Below, one piece after another: positions 17,874 through 26,209 of a stretch of DNA of 34,915 nt. The DNA lies in NCBI GenBank assembly GCA_902593075.1, contig CACJHA010000014.1:1-34915 (forward strand). The letters run 5' to 3'. How positions within the stretch are numbered: position 1 is the first letter of the stretch; the number at the start of each line of letters is the position of its first letter. The translations under genes were made by a program, and so were the position numbers. This DNA comes from an uncultured Bacteroidota bacterium. Its GTDB lineage: Bacteria; Bacteroidota; Bacteroidia; Flavobacteriales; Flavobacteriaceae. The notes beneath the pieces were generated by a model. It did not search any database. It saw only the letters and a list, made by a program, of their open reading frames with translations, and had not been told where the DNA came from.

Positions 17874-17896
17874 AATATTTATTATCTTTATGTTTA
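17865..17896 (+). promoter_or_regulatory. Candidate promoter for susC
   Basis: A -33-like ATTG (17865-17868) is followed after 20 bases by TATGTTTA (17889-17896). The latter matches the Bacteroidota TAnnTTTG -7 consensus except at the last base. The transcript would start near 17901 and have a leader of roughly 65 nucleotides before the susC ATG at 17967. This is pattern matching in AT-rich DNA, hence low confidence. Confidence 0.35.
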
Positions 17897-17966
17897 CAAA
17901 TTATGTGTATGAATTACATTTATACTTAAACTAATTTCTAACTAATTGATAATCAAACTATTTGAA

Positions 17967-20900
17967 ATGAAAAAATATCTAGATATTAAATTTACTTTGC
18001 ACAAAACATTTGCTTTTATTGGCATGTTGCTTTTCTCTGCAGGTGTTTTTGCTCAGTCTATTAGTGGTAATGTCTCTAGTGAGGATGGACCACTCCCAGG
18101 CGCAACTGTAGTTGTAAAGGGGACCGAAAATGGAACAAGTACCGATTTTGATGGAAACTTTACCATTAATGCATCTGATGGTGATGTTTTAATTATATCA
18201 TTTATTGGTTTTGAAACCCAAGAAGTTTCGGTTTCTGGTGACCAAGTTGATGTTGTACTCGCTGAAGGAAATGAACTTGATGAAGTTGTTGTTACTGGTT
18301 ACGGTACAGAGCTTAGGAGAAACATTACAGGTTCAGTTGCTGTAATTGATTCAGAAGTAATTGAAAATCGAAATTTAACTAGTGTTGGACAGGCATTAGC
18401 TGGTACTGCTCCAGGTGTTCAGGTTACTCAAGGTTCCGGTGAGCCTGGCAATGACACCTTGTTTATTAGTATTAGAGGAGTTGGAACTCTAAATAATTCT
18501 GCTCCACTTGTTATAGTTGACGGTATAGAAGGTCAATTAAACAATCTTAACCCACAAGATATAGAATCTATAACTGTACTTAAGGACGCAGCATCTTCTG
18601 CGATTTACGGTTCTAGAGCTGCGAATGGTGTTATAGTTGTTAAAACAAAAAGAGGTGGAAAGAGTCAGCCTACCAAATTTACTTATGATGCATCATTTGC
18701 AACAAGTAGCCTTCTATTTGACTGGGATCAAATTTCTTTCGACCCAATTGAAAATGTTAATTGGAAAAATGCGGTGGATGTTGGTAACGGTGCTGCTGGT
18801 AGATGGGGTGCAGATCAAATCTCCTTTATTAATGCAAACAGGTCAAACTGGCTTGGAAGCAATGGTCAGTCGCCTGTTGATGTTTTAATTAAAGACCAAA
18901 CTCTACAACAGCACACATTTGCTGCTACTGGTGGTTCTGAAAAAACAAACTACAGACTATCTGTAGGTCTTTTAGATCAAACAGGTAATGTTGATGATGG
19001 AACAAAATTTAAAAGAGCGAATTTTAGAATTAATTTAGACTCTGAAATTAATGATAAACTTTCTGTTGGAACAACAATATCATTGGTTAGAGGGGACAAA
19101 ACTTCTAGAGGTAGCTTAGAGCAAATAACTCTTGGAGGTCCTTTACATACTGTTACTAGAATTCATAACATATTTAGTCCAACTAGAAATGCAAACGGTG
19201 ATTTGGAAATTGCTTCATCTGCCTTAGCTAATTATGGAGTTGGTCCAGGTACAGGACTTTTAGCAATTGAAACTTGGAAGGATTATAGAAATGCGCAGAG
19301 AATTACTAATAATGTACTTGCTAATGGATATATAGCGTATTCTCCCATCAAAGGTCTTACTATTAAAGGTACTGCTGCTGTTAACTATTTAGGAACAAGT
19401 ACATATGATTTTCTTAAAAATCCAAAAAACTATTTCTCTGATGGTACATTTTATAATACTCAGCCTGCTACAGTATCTACTAGAGAAAATTCAGAATTTT
19501 ACACTGAAACCTATTTTGCCACAATCAATTATGAAAAATCATTTGGTGATTTAAATTTTAAAGCACTAGCAGGATATCAGCAAGAGGATAATAGAGTTAC
19601 TAATTTCCGTGCTACAAGAGATGGTTATTTAAGTGAAACAGTTCAAGTGTTAGATTCTGGAGGGCTTGGAAACCAACAAAATGCAGGTTCAGAAACAGGA
19701 TTTTCAGTTCAATCGGTATTTGCAAGGTTTGACTTTGATTATAAAGACAAGTTTCTTTTCCAAGCTAATGTTAGGTCAGACGGTAGTTCAAGATTTAAAA
19801 ATAATAAATGGGGTAGTTTCCCCTCTTTCTCTGCTGGATGGATTTTATCAGAGGAAGATTTTATTCCAGATACTTTTGAATTCTTAAAGTTAAGAGCTTC
19901 ATATGGTGAACTCGGAAATGCCAATATTGGTAACTTTGAATTTGCACAAAGATTAAGTTTGTCTCAAGCTTACAACTTTAGCACTCCTGGTGGAGATGGT
20001 TTTATCGCTCCTGGTGTTGGACAGACTACAATAGGTAACCCTAACCTTAGTTGGGAAAAAGCCAAAATAACAAATATTGGTTTTAACTCTATTTTATCTA
20101 ATGGATTGGGTCTTGATTTTGAATACTTTATTAGAAAGACAGATGATATTTTATACAATATTCCTATTAATGTACTTACAGGTTTTACATCTCAGACCTC
20201 TAATGCTGCCTCTATGGAAAACAAAGGGTGGGAGCTTAATTTAAGGTACAACAGAACTTTTGGAGACTTGAAGGTTCAATTAAGTGGTCAACTTTCGAAA
20301 GTTGAAAACACTGTTACCGATCTTAACCCCAAAGTTGACGGTGGAGATGTAGATAGAATATTGTATGAGACTAGAATTTTAGGAGAAGGATTTCCTTTTT
20401 TAGCTTATTATGCTGTTAAAACAGATGGCCTAATAACAGGTACACCAAATGCGGCTAATGCTGCACTGGGTGCTCAAGCAGGAGATCTTAATTTTGTTGA
20501 CGCCGACGGAAATGGTGAAATAAATTTAGATGACAGACAAGTTTTAGGAAAGGATATACCAACCTATACTTATGGATTTCAACTAGGTCTTCAGTACAAG
20601 AATTTTGATTTGGCTGCGATTTTCCAAGGAGAAGCGGATGTTCAGTATTTTGGACAGTTTGAGCTTTGGAATCCAGATTTCGGTGGTGTTGTTACTTGGA
20701 ATAAATGGATTACTGAGTCTGTAACTAACAATCCAAGTGGAACTTTTCCGAGAGCAGGTAGCACTACATCATCTTTCAGATATCAAAGTGATTTCTTTTT
20801 ATATGATAGAGACTACTTAAGACTTAAGAATTTACAGATTGGATATAATATTCCAACTGATAGTCTTCCTATTGATGGTTTAAGACTATTCTTTAACGCG

Positions 20901-21068
20901 ACGAATTTGTTGACGTTTACGAGCATTCCTTTAGTAGACCCAGAGCAAAGATCTGGTGCTGCTACAACCGCTGACCCAAGGTTAGGTGAGCAGGGATGGT
21001 CAAACAGACCGAATGCAACTTATCCTAATCAAAAGACAATTTCATTCGGATTATCTGCTAAATTTTAA
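17967..21068 (+). CDS. SusC/RagA-family TonB-dependent outer-membrane transporter
   Basis: Starting at the ATG at 17967 the protein has 1033 residues; a TTG 21 bases earlier would only add seven residues before the signal peptide. Order of parts: signal peptide ending near GVFAQ (about residue 30); a carboxypeptidase-like beta domain (SISGNVSSEDGPLPGATVVVKG, about 30-105); LDEVVVTGYG; the TonB plug with ALAGTAPGVQV and the SusC signature NPQDIESITVLKDAASSAIYGSRAANG; then a long beta barrel ending in aromatic GLSAKF. It imports oligosaccharides across the outer membrane with TonB energy, capped by the SusD lipoprotein encoded 13 bases downstream. It is the first plus-strand gene after the divergent control region. 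Confidence 0.96.
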   Translation: MKKYLDIKFTLHKTFAFIGMLLFSAGVFAQSISGNVSSEDGPLPGATVVVKGTENGTSTDFDGNFTINASDGDVLIISFIGFETQEVSVSGDQVDVVLAEGNELDEVVVTGYGTELRRNITGSVAVIDSEVIENRNLTSVGQALAGTAPGVQVTQGSGEPGNDTLFISIRGVGTLNNSAPLVIVDGIEGQLNNLNPQDIESITVLKDAASSAIYGSRAANGVIVVKTKRGGKSQPTKFTYDASFATSSLLFDWDQISFDPIENVNWKNAVDVGNGAAGRWGADQISFINANRSNWLGSNGQSPVDVLIKDQTLQQHTFAATGGSEKTNYRLSVGLLDQTGNVDDGTKFKRANFRINLDSEINDKLSVGTTISLVRGDKTSRGSLEQITLGGPLHTVTRIHNIFSPTRNANGDLEIASSALANYGVGPGTGLLAIETWKDYRNAQRITNNVLANGYIAYSPIKGLTIKGTAAVNYLGTSTYDFLKNPKNYFSDGTFYNTQPATVSTRENSEFYTETYFATINYEKSFGDLNFKALAGYQQEDNRVTNFRATRDGYLSETVQVLDSGGLGNQQNAGSETGFSVQSVFARFDFDYKDKFLFQANVRSDGSSRFKNNKWGSFPSFSAGWILSEEDFIPDTFEFLKLRASYGELGNANIGNFEFAQRLSLSQAYNFSTPGGDGFIAPGVGQTTIGNPNLSWEKAKITNIGFNSILSNGLGLDFEYFIRKTDDILYNIPINVLTGFTSQTSNAASMENKGWELNLRYNRTFGDLKVQLSGQLSKVENTVTDLNPKVDGGDVDRILYETRILGEGFPFLAYYAVKTDGLITGTPNAANAALGAQAGDLNFVDADGNGEINLDDRQVLGKDIPTYTYGFQLGLQYKNFDLAAIFQGEADVQYFGQFELWNPDFGGVVTWNKWITESVTNNPSGTFPRAGSTTSSFRYQSDFFLYDRDYLRLKNLQIGYNIPTDSLPIDGLRLFFNATNLLTFTSIPLVDPEQRSGAATTADPRLGEQGWSNRPNATYPNQKTISFGLSAKF

Positions 21069-21081
21069 TAAACTAATTACT

Positions 21082-22725
21082 ATGAATAAATTAATTAATA
21101 TGAGAACAAATAAAATAAATAATTTCATTTACGGGTTATTAGCAGTGTTTACACTGACATTAACTTCGTGTGATAAGGATTTTTTGGAAAAAACCGATCC
21201 CGGTAGTGGGAGTGTTGATGGTTTCTTTCAAGGTGAAGATGAATTTGTTTTAGGTGTCAATGGTGTGTATAATTCATTATATGCAGCTGGATACTTTACA
21301 AATTTTTGGGGAGGAAATTATTTTCATATGCATATGGAATTTGAAACTTTATCAGACAACGGTGTTGGACAAGACTGTGGTTGGAGAGGGTATGCGAATT
21401 TTGCGTGTGGTATAATGACTCCTGCATCTGGTGGTATTACTTGGTATAAGTGGAACTATGGTCTGGGAGCAATCTCAAAAATTAACCAACTTATAGCACT
21501 AATACCAAATGTGAATTTTTCTGCTGGTATGGCTACAAAGTGGGAAGCTGAGTTAAAATACTTAAGAGGTTTCCTATATGCTGATATGGCTGATTTATAT
21601 GGTGGAATGCCATTAATAGTTGAGCCAATTGATGCTAATGAGGCTGATGCTATTACAAGATCAACACAAGCTGAGACATATGCTCAAGCAATTTCTGATC
21701 TTGATTTTGCTATTGCAAATCTTGACACTAAACCTAATAATGATGAATACGGTAGGCCTACTAAGCAAGCCGCACTTATGGCTAAAGGGTTAGCAGAACT
21801 TAATCAGAGGAAATTTTCTGAGTCTGCCACAACTCTTGGTCAACTTGTTGCACTTGAAGGTGCTGATGTAGGTTTAGTAGATAATGATGTTTGGGAAGGA
21901 CTAAACAGAGGAACTCAAGAAACTTCTAAAGAAATCATTTGGTCGATGAAAGCTGGTCCTGGTAACGAAGGTACTGGTGACTATATCCCTTATGGTGTTG
22001 CTGGTGACGGAGATTACAATGGATGGTCTGGAATTAAGTTTACTCAAGATGGTGTAGATGCATTCGAAATGCATGCTACAGGTCTTCCAATTACAAACCC
22101 TGCATCAGGTTACGATGCTGATAATCCATTAGAGGGAAGAGATCCAAGGATGAGAAAAACTTTCTACTTTGAAGGTGACGAGTATTGGGGAGGAACAATT
22201 GGTGATGTCGCTTTTGGAGCTGTTTGCTGTAATGGTAACTTAAAGGCTCAATCAAGTGTGGGTATTGCTCCTGTTTTTCCAAGAAAAACTACTACTTACA
22301 CTCAAGAGCAAAAAGCTCAAATGGCAACTATTGAATATGGTTCACCAATTGACTTAAATCTATTTAGATATGCAGATGCACTTTTACTTTACGCAGAAGC
22401 ATTAAATGAAGGTGGACAAACCGCTCAAGCTTTAGCTCCATTAAATCAAGTTAGAACTAGAGCTACAATGCCTGCCATCGCTGCTGGTCTTTCACAAGCA
22501 GAAATGAGAGCCAAAATTTTACATGAAAGAAGAGTAGAACTCTATCTTGAAGGTAAAAGATATTTTGATCTTAGAAGACAAGGTATGTTAATGGAAACTA
22601 TCAATAACAACCAAGGTTGGGATCTTCACGGTGGAGCAAACTATAAATCTCACTATGATTTATGGCCAATTCCATCTGAGACTACAGATAACAATCCTAA
22701 TATATCACAGAACCCAGGGTATTAA
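21082..22725 (+). CDS. SusD/RagB-family surface glycan-binding lipoprotein
   Basis: From the ATG at 21082 the protein has 547 residues; an ATG at 21100 is an alternative and leaves the signal intact. The leader runs to LTLTSC with the lipidated Cys followed by DKDFLEKTDPGS, typical for SusD. The helical TPR-like part carries LRGFLYADMADLYGGMPLI. The C-terminal block LLLYAEALNEGG, HERRVELYLEGKRYFDLRRQ and the ending WPIP...NPNISQNPGY are classic SusD features. The protein binds glycan at the surface and forms the lid of the SusC pore. An in-frame extension upstream into susC was rejected because it hides the signal peptide. A strong terminator follows 50 bases after the stop. Confidence 0.96.
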   Translation: MNKLINMRTNKINNFIYGLLAVFTLTLTSCDKDFLEKTDPGSGSVDGFFQGEDEFVLGVNGVYNSLYAAGYFTNFWGGNYFHMHMEFETLSDNGVGQDCGWRGYANFACGIMTPASGGITWYKWNYGLGAISKINQLIALIPNVNFSAGMATKWEAELKYLRGFLYADMADLYGGMPLIVEPIDANEADAITRSTQAETYAQAISDLDFAIANLDTKPNNDEYGRPTKQAALMAKGLAELNQRKFSESATTLGQLVALEGADVGLVDNDVWEGLNRGTQETSKEIIWSMKAGPGNEGTGDYIPYGVAGDGDYNGWSGIKFTQDGVDAFEMHATGLPITNPASGYDADNPLEGRDPRMRKTFYFEGDEYWGGTIGDVAFGAVCCNGNLKAQSSVGIAPVFPRKTTTYTQEQKAQMATIEYGSPIDLNLFRYADALLLYAEALNEGGQTAQALAPLNQVRTRATMPAIAAGLSQAEMRAKILHERRVELYLEGKRYFDLRRQGMLMETINNNQGWDLHGGANYKSHYDLWPIPSETTDNNPNISQNPGY

Positions 22726-22774
22726 TCCTGAAAAAAGTAGATTGTTATTTAGACAGTTTTAGTTTATTAATTTT

Positions 22775-22814
22775 GAAAAAGAGATAGAGAATTTAGGTTC
22801 TCTATCTTTTTTTT
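22775..22814 (+). terminator. Intrinsic terminator after susD
   Basis: A perfect 9-bp stem GATAGAGAA (22783-22791) / TTCTCTATC (22798-22806) surrounds a 6-base loop (TTTAGG) and is followed by eight Ts (22807-22814). An A-run just before the stem could extend pairing with the T-tract. It lies 18 bases before the next ATG, so it could reduce rather than abolish transcription of the downstream genes. Confidence 0.85.
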
Positions 22815-22831
22815 CTTTAGTTTCTTCTAAT

Positions 22832-24532
22832 ATGAGATTATACCATTTTATAAGTTTTTTTGTTTTTACAGCCTTACCGGCTTTATCCCAAACAAAATTT
22901 ACAGATGTAACACAGGAGGCTGGAATAGATCATATTTTTGATGTGTATCAGGGATTGTTTGGTGGGGGAGTTGCCGTTTTTGATTACAATAATGATGGTT
23001 ACGAAGATTTATTCCTTACAAGTGGCCAGGGTAAAGACATACTTTATAGAAACAATGGAAACGGTAAGTTTTCTGATGTCACAGAGGAGTCAGGTCTTAT
23101 ACAGGACCTATTAACTGTAACAACAGGTGTATCGACTGCGGATATAAATAAAGACGGTTTTATTGATATTTTCATTACAACAATTGCTGCACAAAAAGAG
23201 AAATCCTCAAAGATAAAAACCCTCTCTAATAATTTACTTTACTTAAATACAGGTGAGGGGACTTTTATTGAAAAAAATGAAGAATATGGTTTAAAAGATA
23301 AAAACTTCTCCACTTCTTGTTCTTTTGGAGATATTAATGCAGATGGTTATCCAGATTTATTTGTAGCTAATTATTTTAAGGAATTTTACTTTGAACAAGC
23401 TCTTTTTGGAACTCACAACCTTGCCATTTTAAATCATTATAGCATCAATGAAGAATATGAGCCAGGAAACGATGAACTCTATTTGAATATGGGAGGAAAG
23501 TCTTTTAAAAATGTATCAAATTTTCTAAAATGTAACCCAGGATACGGTTTTGGTGCAGTTTTCACAGATGTCGACAACGATAACGATTTAGACATTTACT
23601 TAGTAAATGATTTTGGAGAAAATAATGAACCCAATCAAATATTAATTAATCAATATCCAAAATTAGACTTTGAAAATAAAAGCAAGGAATTAAAGCTTAA
23701 TGTTGGTTTAAAATCGATGGGAGTTGGAGTAGGTGACTATAACAACGACTCATATTTAGATTATCATGTCACAAATATTTTTGCAGGACCCTTTATGGTT
23801 AATAGAGGCAAAGACAAGTCATTTGTTAATTTAGCTCCAAATATTGGTACGGGAATAAATAAAATAGAAGGCTATAAGGGTAGTAAACAAGTAATAATAG
23901 GTTGGGGAAGTCTATTTGTTGATTACGATCATGACAAAGACCTAGATTTATTTAATTCTAATGGTCCAATAAATCCAATGACAAATAGAATTCCAAATAT
24001 TTTGTTTGAAAATAAAGGTCGTTTTTTTGATGTTTGTAGCGACTCTGGTCTAATGGATTTTGGTATTGGCAGGGGATCTGTTCACTTTGATTATGATAAC
24101 GACGGAGATCAAGACATTTTTGTTGTCAATCAAAAACCTGTTTATGACATGACATATAGGGGAGGTATTGTTAAGTCAAAGCTATATAGGAACGATAATA
24201 GTAATAATTTAAACTGGTTGAAGGTTAAATTAAATGGTAAAAATGCCACTACTAGAGGGCTTGGTTCAAGAGTGAAAATATTTCTAAAAGATAATTTACA
24301 AATGGTAAGGGAAGTAGATGGAGGTTCAAGCCACGCCTCTCAGAACACTAGTATAGTTCATTTTGGATTAGGTGAAAATACTAAAGTTGACTCTCTTTCT
24401 ATCACTTGGCCAGGGGGAAAGACACAATATTTAGTTGATATTTCTTCGAATCAATTGTTGGAAGTGGATGAATTAGAGGAAATAAACGACTCTCTTTGGG
24501 ATCATTTTTTAAAATATTTTAATATAGATTAA
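22832..24532 (+). CDS. FG-GAP/VCBS repeat protein with ASPIC/UnbV domain (CRTAC1-like), copy 1
   Basis: A 566-residue secreted protein with a signal peptide ending near ALPALSQ. Seven Asp-rich calcium-binding-like loops are spread along it: DYNNDGYED, DINKDGFID, DINADGYPD, DVDNDNDLD, DYNNDSYLD, DYDHDKDLD and DYDNDGDQD. These are typical of a beta-propeller. A C-terminal ASPIC/UnbV domain begins around 475 (RGLGSRVKIF, DGGSSHASQNTS, HFGLG, WPGGKTQ). Members are extracellular binding or adhesion-like proteins, and enzymatic activity is not established. It is directly followed by its paralogue with no spacer (TAA immediately before ATG). A role in binding the glycan substrate at the surface is inferred from its place after susCD. 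Confidence 0.9.
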   Translation: MRLYHFISFFVFTALPALSQTKFTDVTQEAGIDHIFDVYQGLFGGGVAVFDYNNDGYEDLFLTSGQGKDILYRNNGNGKFSDVTEESGLIQDLLTVTTGVSTADINKDGFIDIFITTIAAQKEKSSKIKTLSNNLLYLNTGEGTFIEKNEEYGLKDKNFSTSCSFGDINADGYPDLFVANYFKEFYFEQALFGTHNLAILNHYSINEEYEPGNDELYLNMGGKSFKNVSNFLKCNPGYGFGAVFTDVDNDNDLDIYLVNDFGENNEPNQILINQYPKLDFENKSKELKLNVGLKSMGVGVGDYNNDSYLDYHVTNIFAGPFMVNRGKDKSFVNLAPNIGTGINKIEGYKGSKQVIIGWGSLFVDYDHDKDLDLFNSNGPINPMTNRIPNILFENKGRFFDVCSDSGLMDFGIGRGSVHFDYDNDGDQDIFVVNQKPVYDMTYRGGIVKSKLYRNDNSNNLNWLKVKLNGKNATTRGLGSRVKIFLKDNLQMVREVDGGSSHASQNTSIVHFGLGENTKVDSLSITWPGGKTQYLVDISSNQLLEVDELEEINDSLWDHFLKYFNID

Positions 24533-26209
24533 ATGTTTAGATTTTCCGTTTTTTTACTTTTGATTCTACAGCATTTGACTTTTTATAGTCAAAATATTTT
24601 TACAGATATTACCAAGGAATCAGGGATTGATCACATTTACAATATTTTTGAAAGTGGAGGTTTTGGAGGAGGAGTAGCGGTTTTTGATTTTGATGATGAT
24701 GGATTCGAGGATTTATATTTAGCTGGCGGAAAAAAATCTGGAGTTTTATATAAAAATAACGGAGACTCTACTTTTTCAGACGTTACACTCACCGCAGGAC
24801 TTGTTACAAATAATATCATTACTGCAGGCGCCACAACCGCTGATGTTAATAAAGATGGTTATATTGATTTATTTGTTACTACTATAGCAGAGAAAATAAG
24901 TAACTCAAAATTTAAAAAACTAGCTAAAAACCTACTTTTCTTGAACAATGGAGATGGAACTTTTAGTATAGCAACTGAACAATTTAAATTAGACATAAAA
25001 AACTTTTCTACCGGGGCTACCTTTGGCGATATCAATTCTGACGGCTATCCTGATTTATTTATTGGAAATTACTTTAAAGATTTTGTTGGTAATCTAGGAG
25101 TTTTAAACGGATTTACAATTAGTGATGATTACAAACCTGGAAGTGATGAACTGTATTTGAATATTGAAGGTAAATATTTTAAAAATATATCATATCTCCT
25201 GGATGGATGTGAGCCAGGATATGGTTTTGGAGGAGTTTTTTCTGATGTAGACAATGACGGTGATTTAGATTTATATTTAATTAATGACTTTGGGGAACAA
25301 AAAGTTTCAAATCAGCTCTTAATAAATGAATATCCAAGATTAAAATTTACTAATAAGAGCAAAGAAATGAACGCTGATTCTGCAGTTCATGCTATGGGCA
25401 CAGCAGTTGGAGACTATAATAATGACGGATGGATGGATTATCAAGTAACGAATATCTTTTCAGGACCCTTGCTCGTGAATAGAGGCAATACAGAGGGTTT
25501 TCTGGATCTTTCAAATGAATTAGGCGTAGGTATCGATATAATTGCATCAAAAGCAGGGCCATCAACAGCTGTAATTAGTTGGAGTCCTGTATTTTTAGAT
25601 TACGATAATGACAAAGATCTTGATTTATTTAATTCCATAGGTGGAATAAATCCTCCAACCATGTATTTGAAAGATTTTTTATATGAAAATATGGGACGGG
25701 TATTTAAAGTAAATGAAAATTCTGGGATTATCGACTATGGAATAAGCAGAGGGACTGTTAAGTTTGATTTTGATAATGATGGTGATTTAGATTTGTTTGT
25801 AGTCAAGCAAACACCACTTTGGAAGGATTATAACTCTACAGAGAGAGTTAAATCCAAATTATTTAGAAATGATACAAAAAACGATAATAATTGGCTAAAA
25901 GTGAGTCTAAATGGAAATGAGTCGACTAGTAGAGGCCTCGGAGCAAGGGTAAAGATTGTAAGTGCGGATAATAAGCTAATGAGAGAAGTTGATGGGGGTT
26001 CGAGTCATATTTCTCAAAACACATCTATTTTGCACTTTGGTCTGGGGGATTTGAATAAAATTGACTCTTTAGTCGTTACTTGGCCTGGTGGAAAAAAACA
26101 AATACTTACAGAAATTCCAATTAACGAGCATATTAAAATTGATGAAATTGAAAGTAATGGAGAGTCATTTATAGATTGGATTGTTAATTTTTTTAATTTT
26201 ACATCATGA
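24533..26209 (+). CDS. FG-GAP/VCBS repeat protein with ASPIC/UnbV domain (CRTAC1-like), copy 2
   Basis: A 558-residue tandem paralogue of the preceding gene with the same architecture. A signal peptide ends near LTFYSQ. Seven Asp-rich loops follow (DFDDDGFED, DVNKDGYID, DINSDGYPD, DVDNDGDLD, DYNNDGWMD, DYDNDKDLD, DFDNDGDLD), then an ASPIC/UnbV domain from about 467 (RGLGARVKIV, DGGSSHISQNTS, WPGGKKQ). Its ATG follows the upstream TAA without a gap, and its TGA overlaps the GH20 start as ATGA. All three are thus likely translated in a coupled way. The Asp loops here are closer to consensus than in copy 1. Function beyond surface binding is unknown. Confidence 0.9.
   Translation: MFRFSVFLLLILQHLTFYSQNIFTDITKESGIDHIYNIFESGGFGGGVAVFDFDDDGFEDLYLAGGKKSGVLYKNNGDSTFSDVTLTAGLVTNNIITAGATTADVNKDGYIDLFVTTIAEKISNSKFKKLAKNLLFLNNGDGTFSIATEQFKLDIKNFSTGATFGDINSDGYPDLFIGNYFKDFVGNLGVLNGFTISDDYKPGSDELYLNIEGKYFKNISYLLDGCEPGYGFGGVFSDVDNDGDLDLYLINDFGEQKVSNQLLINEYPRLKFTNKSKEMNADSAVHAMGTAVGDYNNDGWMDYQVTNIFSGPLLVNRGNTEGFLDLSNELGVGIDIIASKAGPSTAVISWSPVFLDYDNDKDLDLFNSIGGINPPTMYLKDFLYENMGRVFKVNENSGIIDYGISRGTVKFDFDNDGDLDLFVVKQTPLWKDYNSTERVKSKLFRNDTKNDNNWLKVSLNGNESTSRGLGARVKIVSADNKLMREVDGGSSHISQNTSILHFGLGDLNKIDSLVVTWPGGKKQILTEIPINEHIKIDEIESNGESFIDWIVNFFNFTS

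Larger units (their letters stand above)
17677..17966. promoter_or_regulatory. Divergent intergenic control region between inositol operon and susCD locus
   Basis: This 290-base very AT-rich spacer lies between the start codons of the serine hydrolase (minus) and susC (plus). It must hold the promoters for both transcription units unless these start further out. I see no coding potential or tRNA-like structure. Candidate promoter elements and an inverted repeat are listed separately. Confidence 0.75.

Noticed and set aside
20986-21081. SusD start inside the end of susC
   Set aside because: The extension overlaps the susC coding sequence and hides the SusD lipoprotein signal; the ATG at 21082 fits the normal susC-susD spacing.
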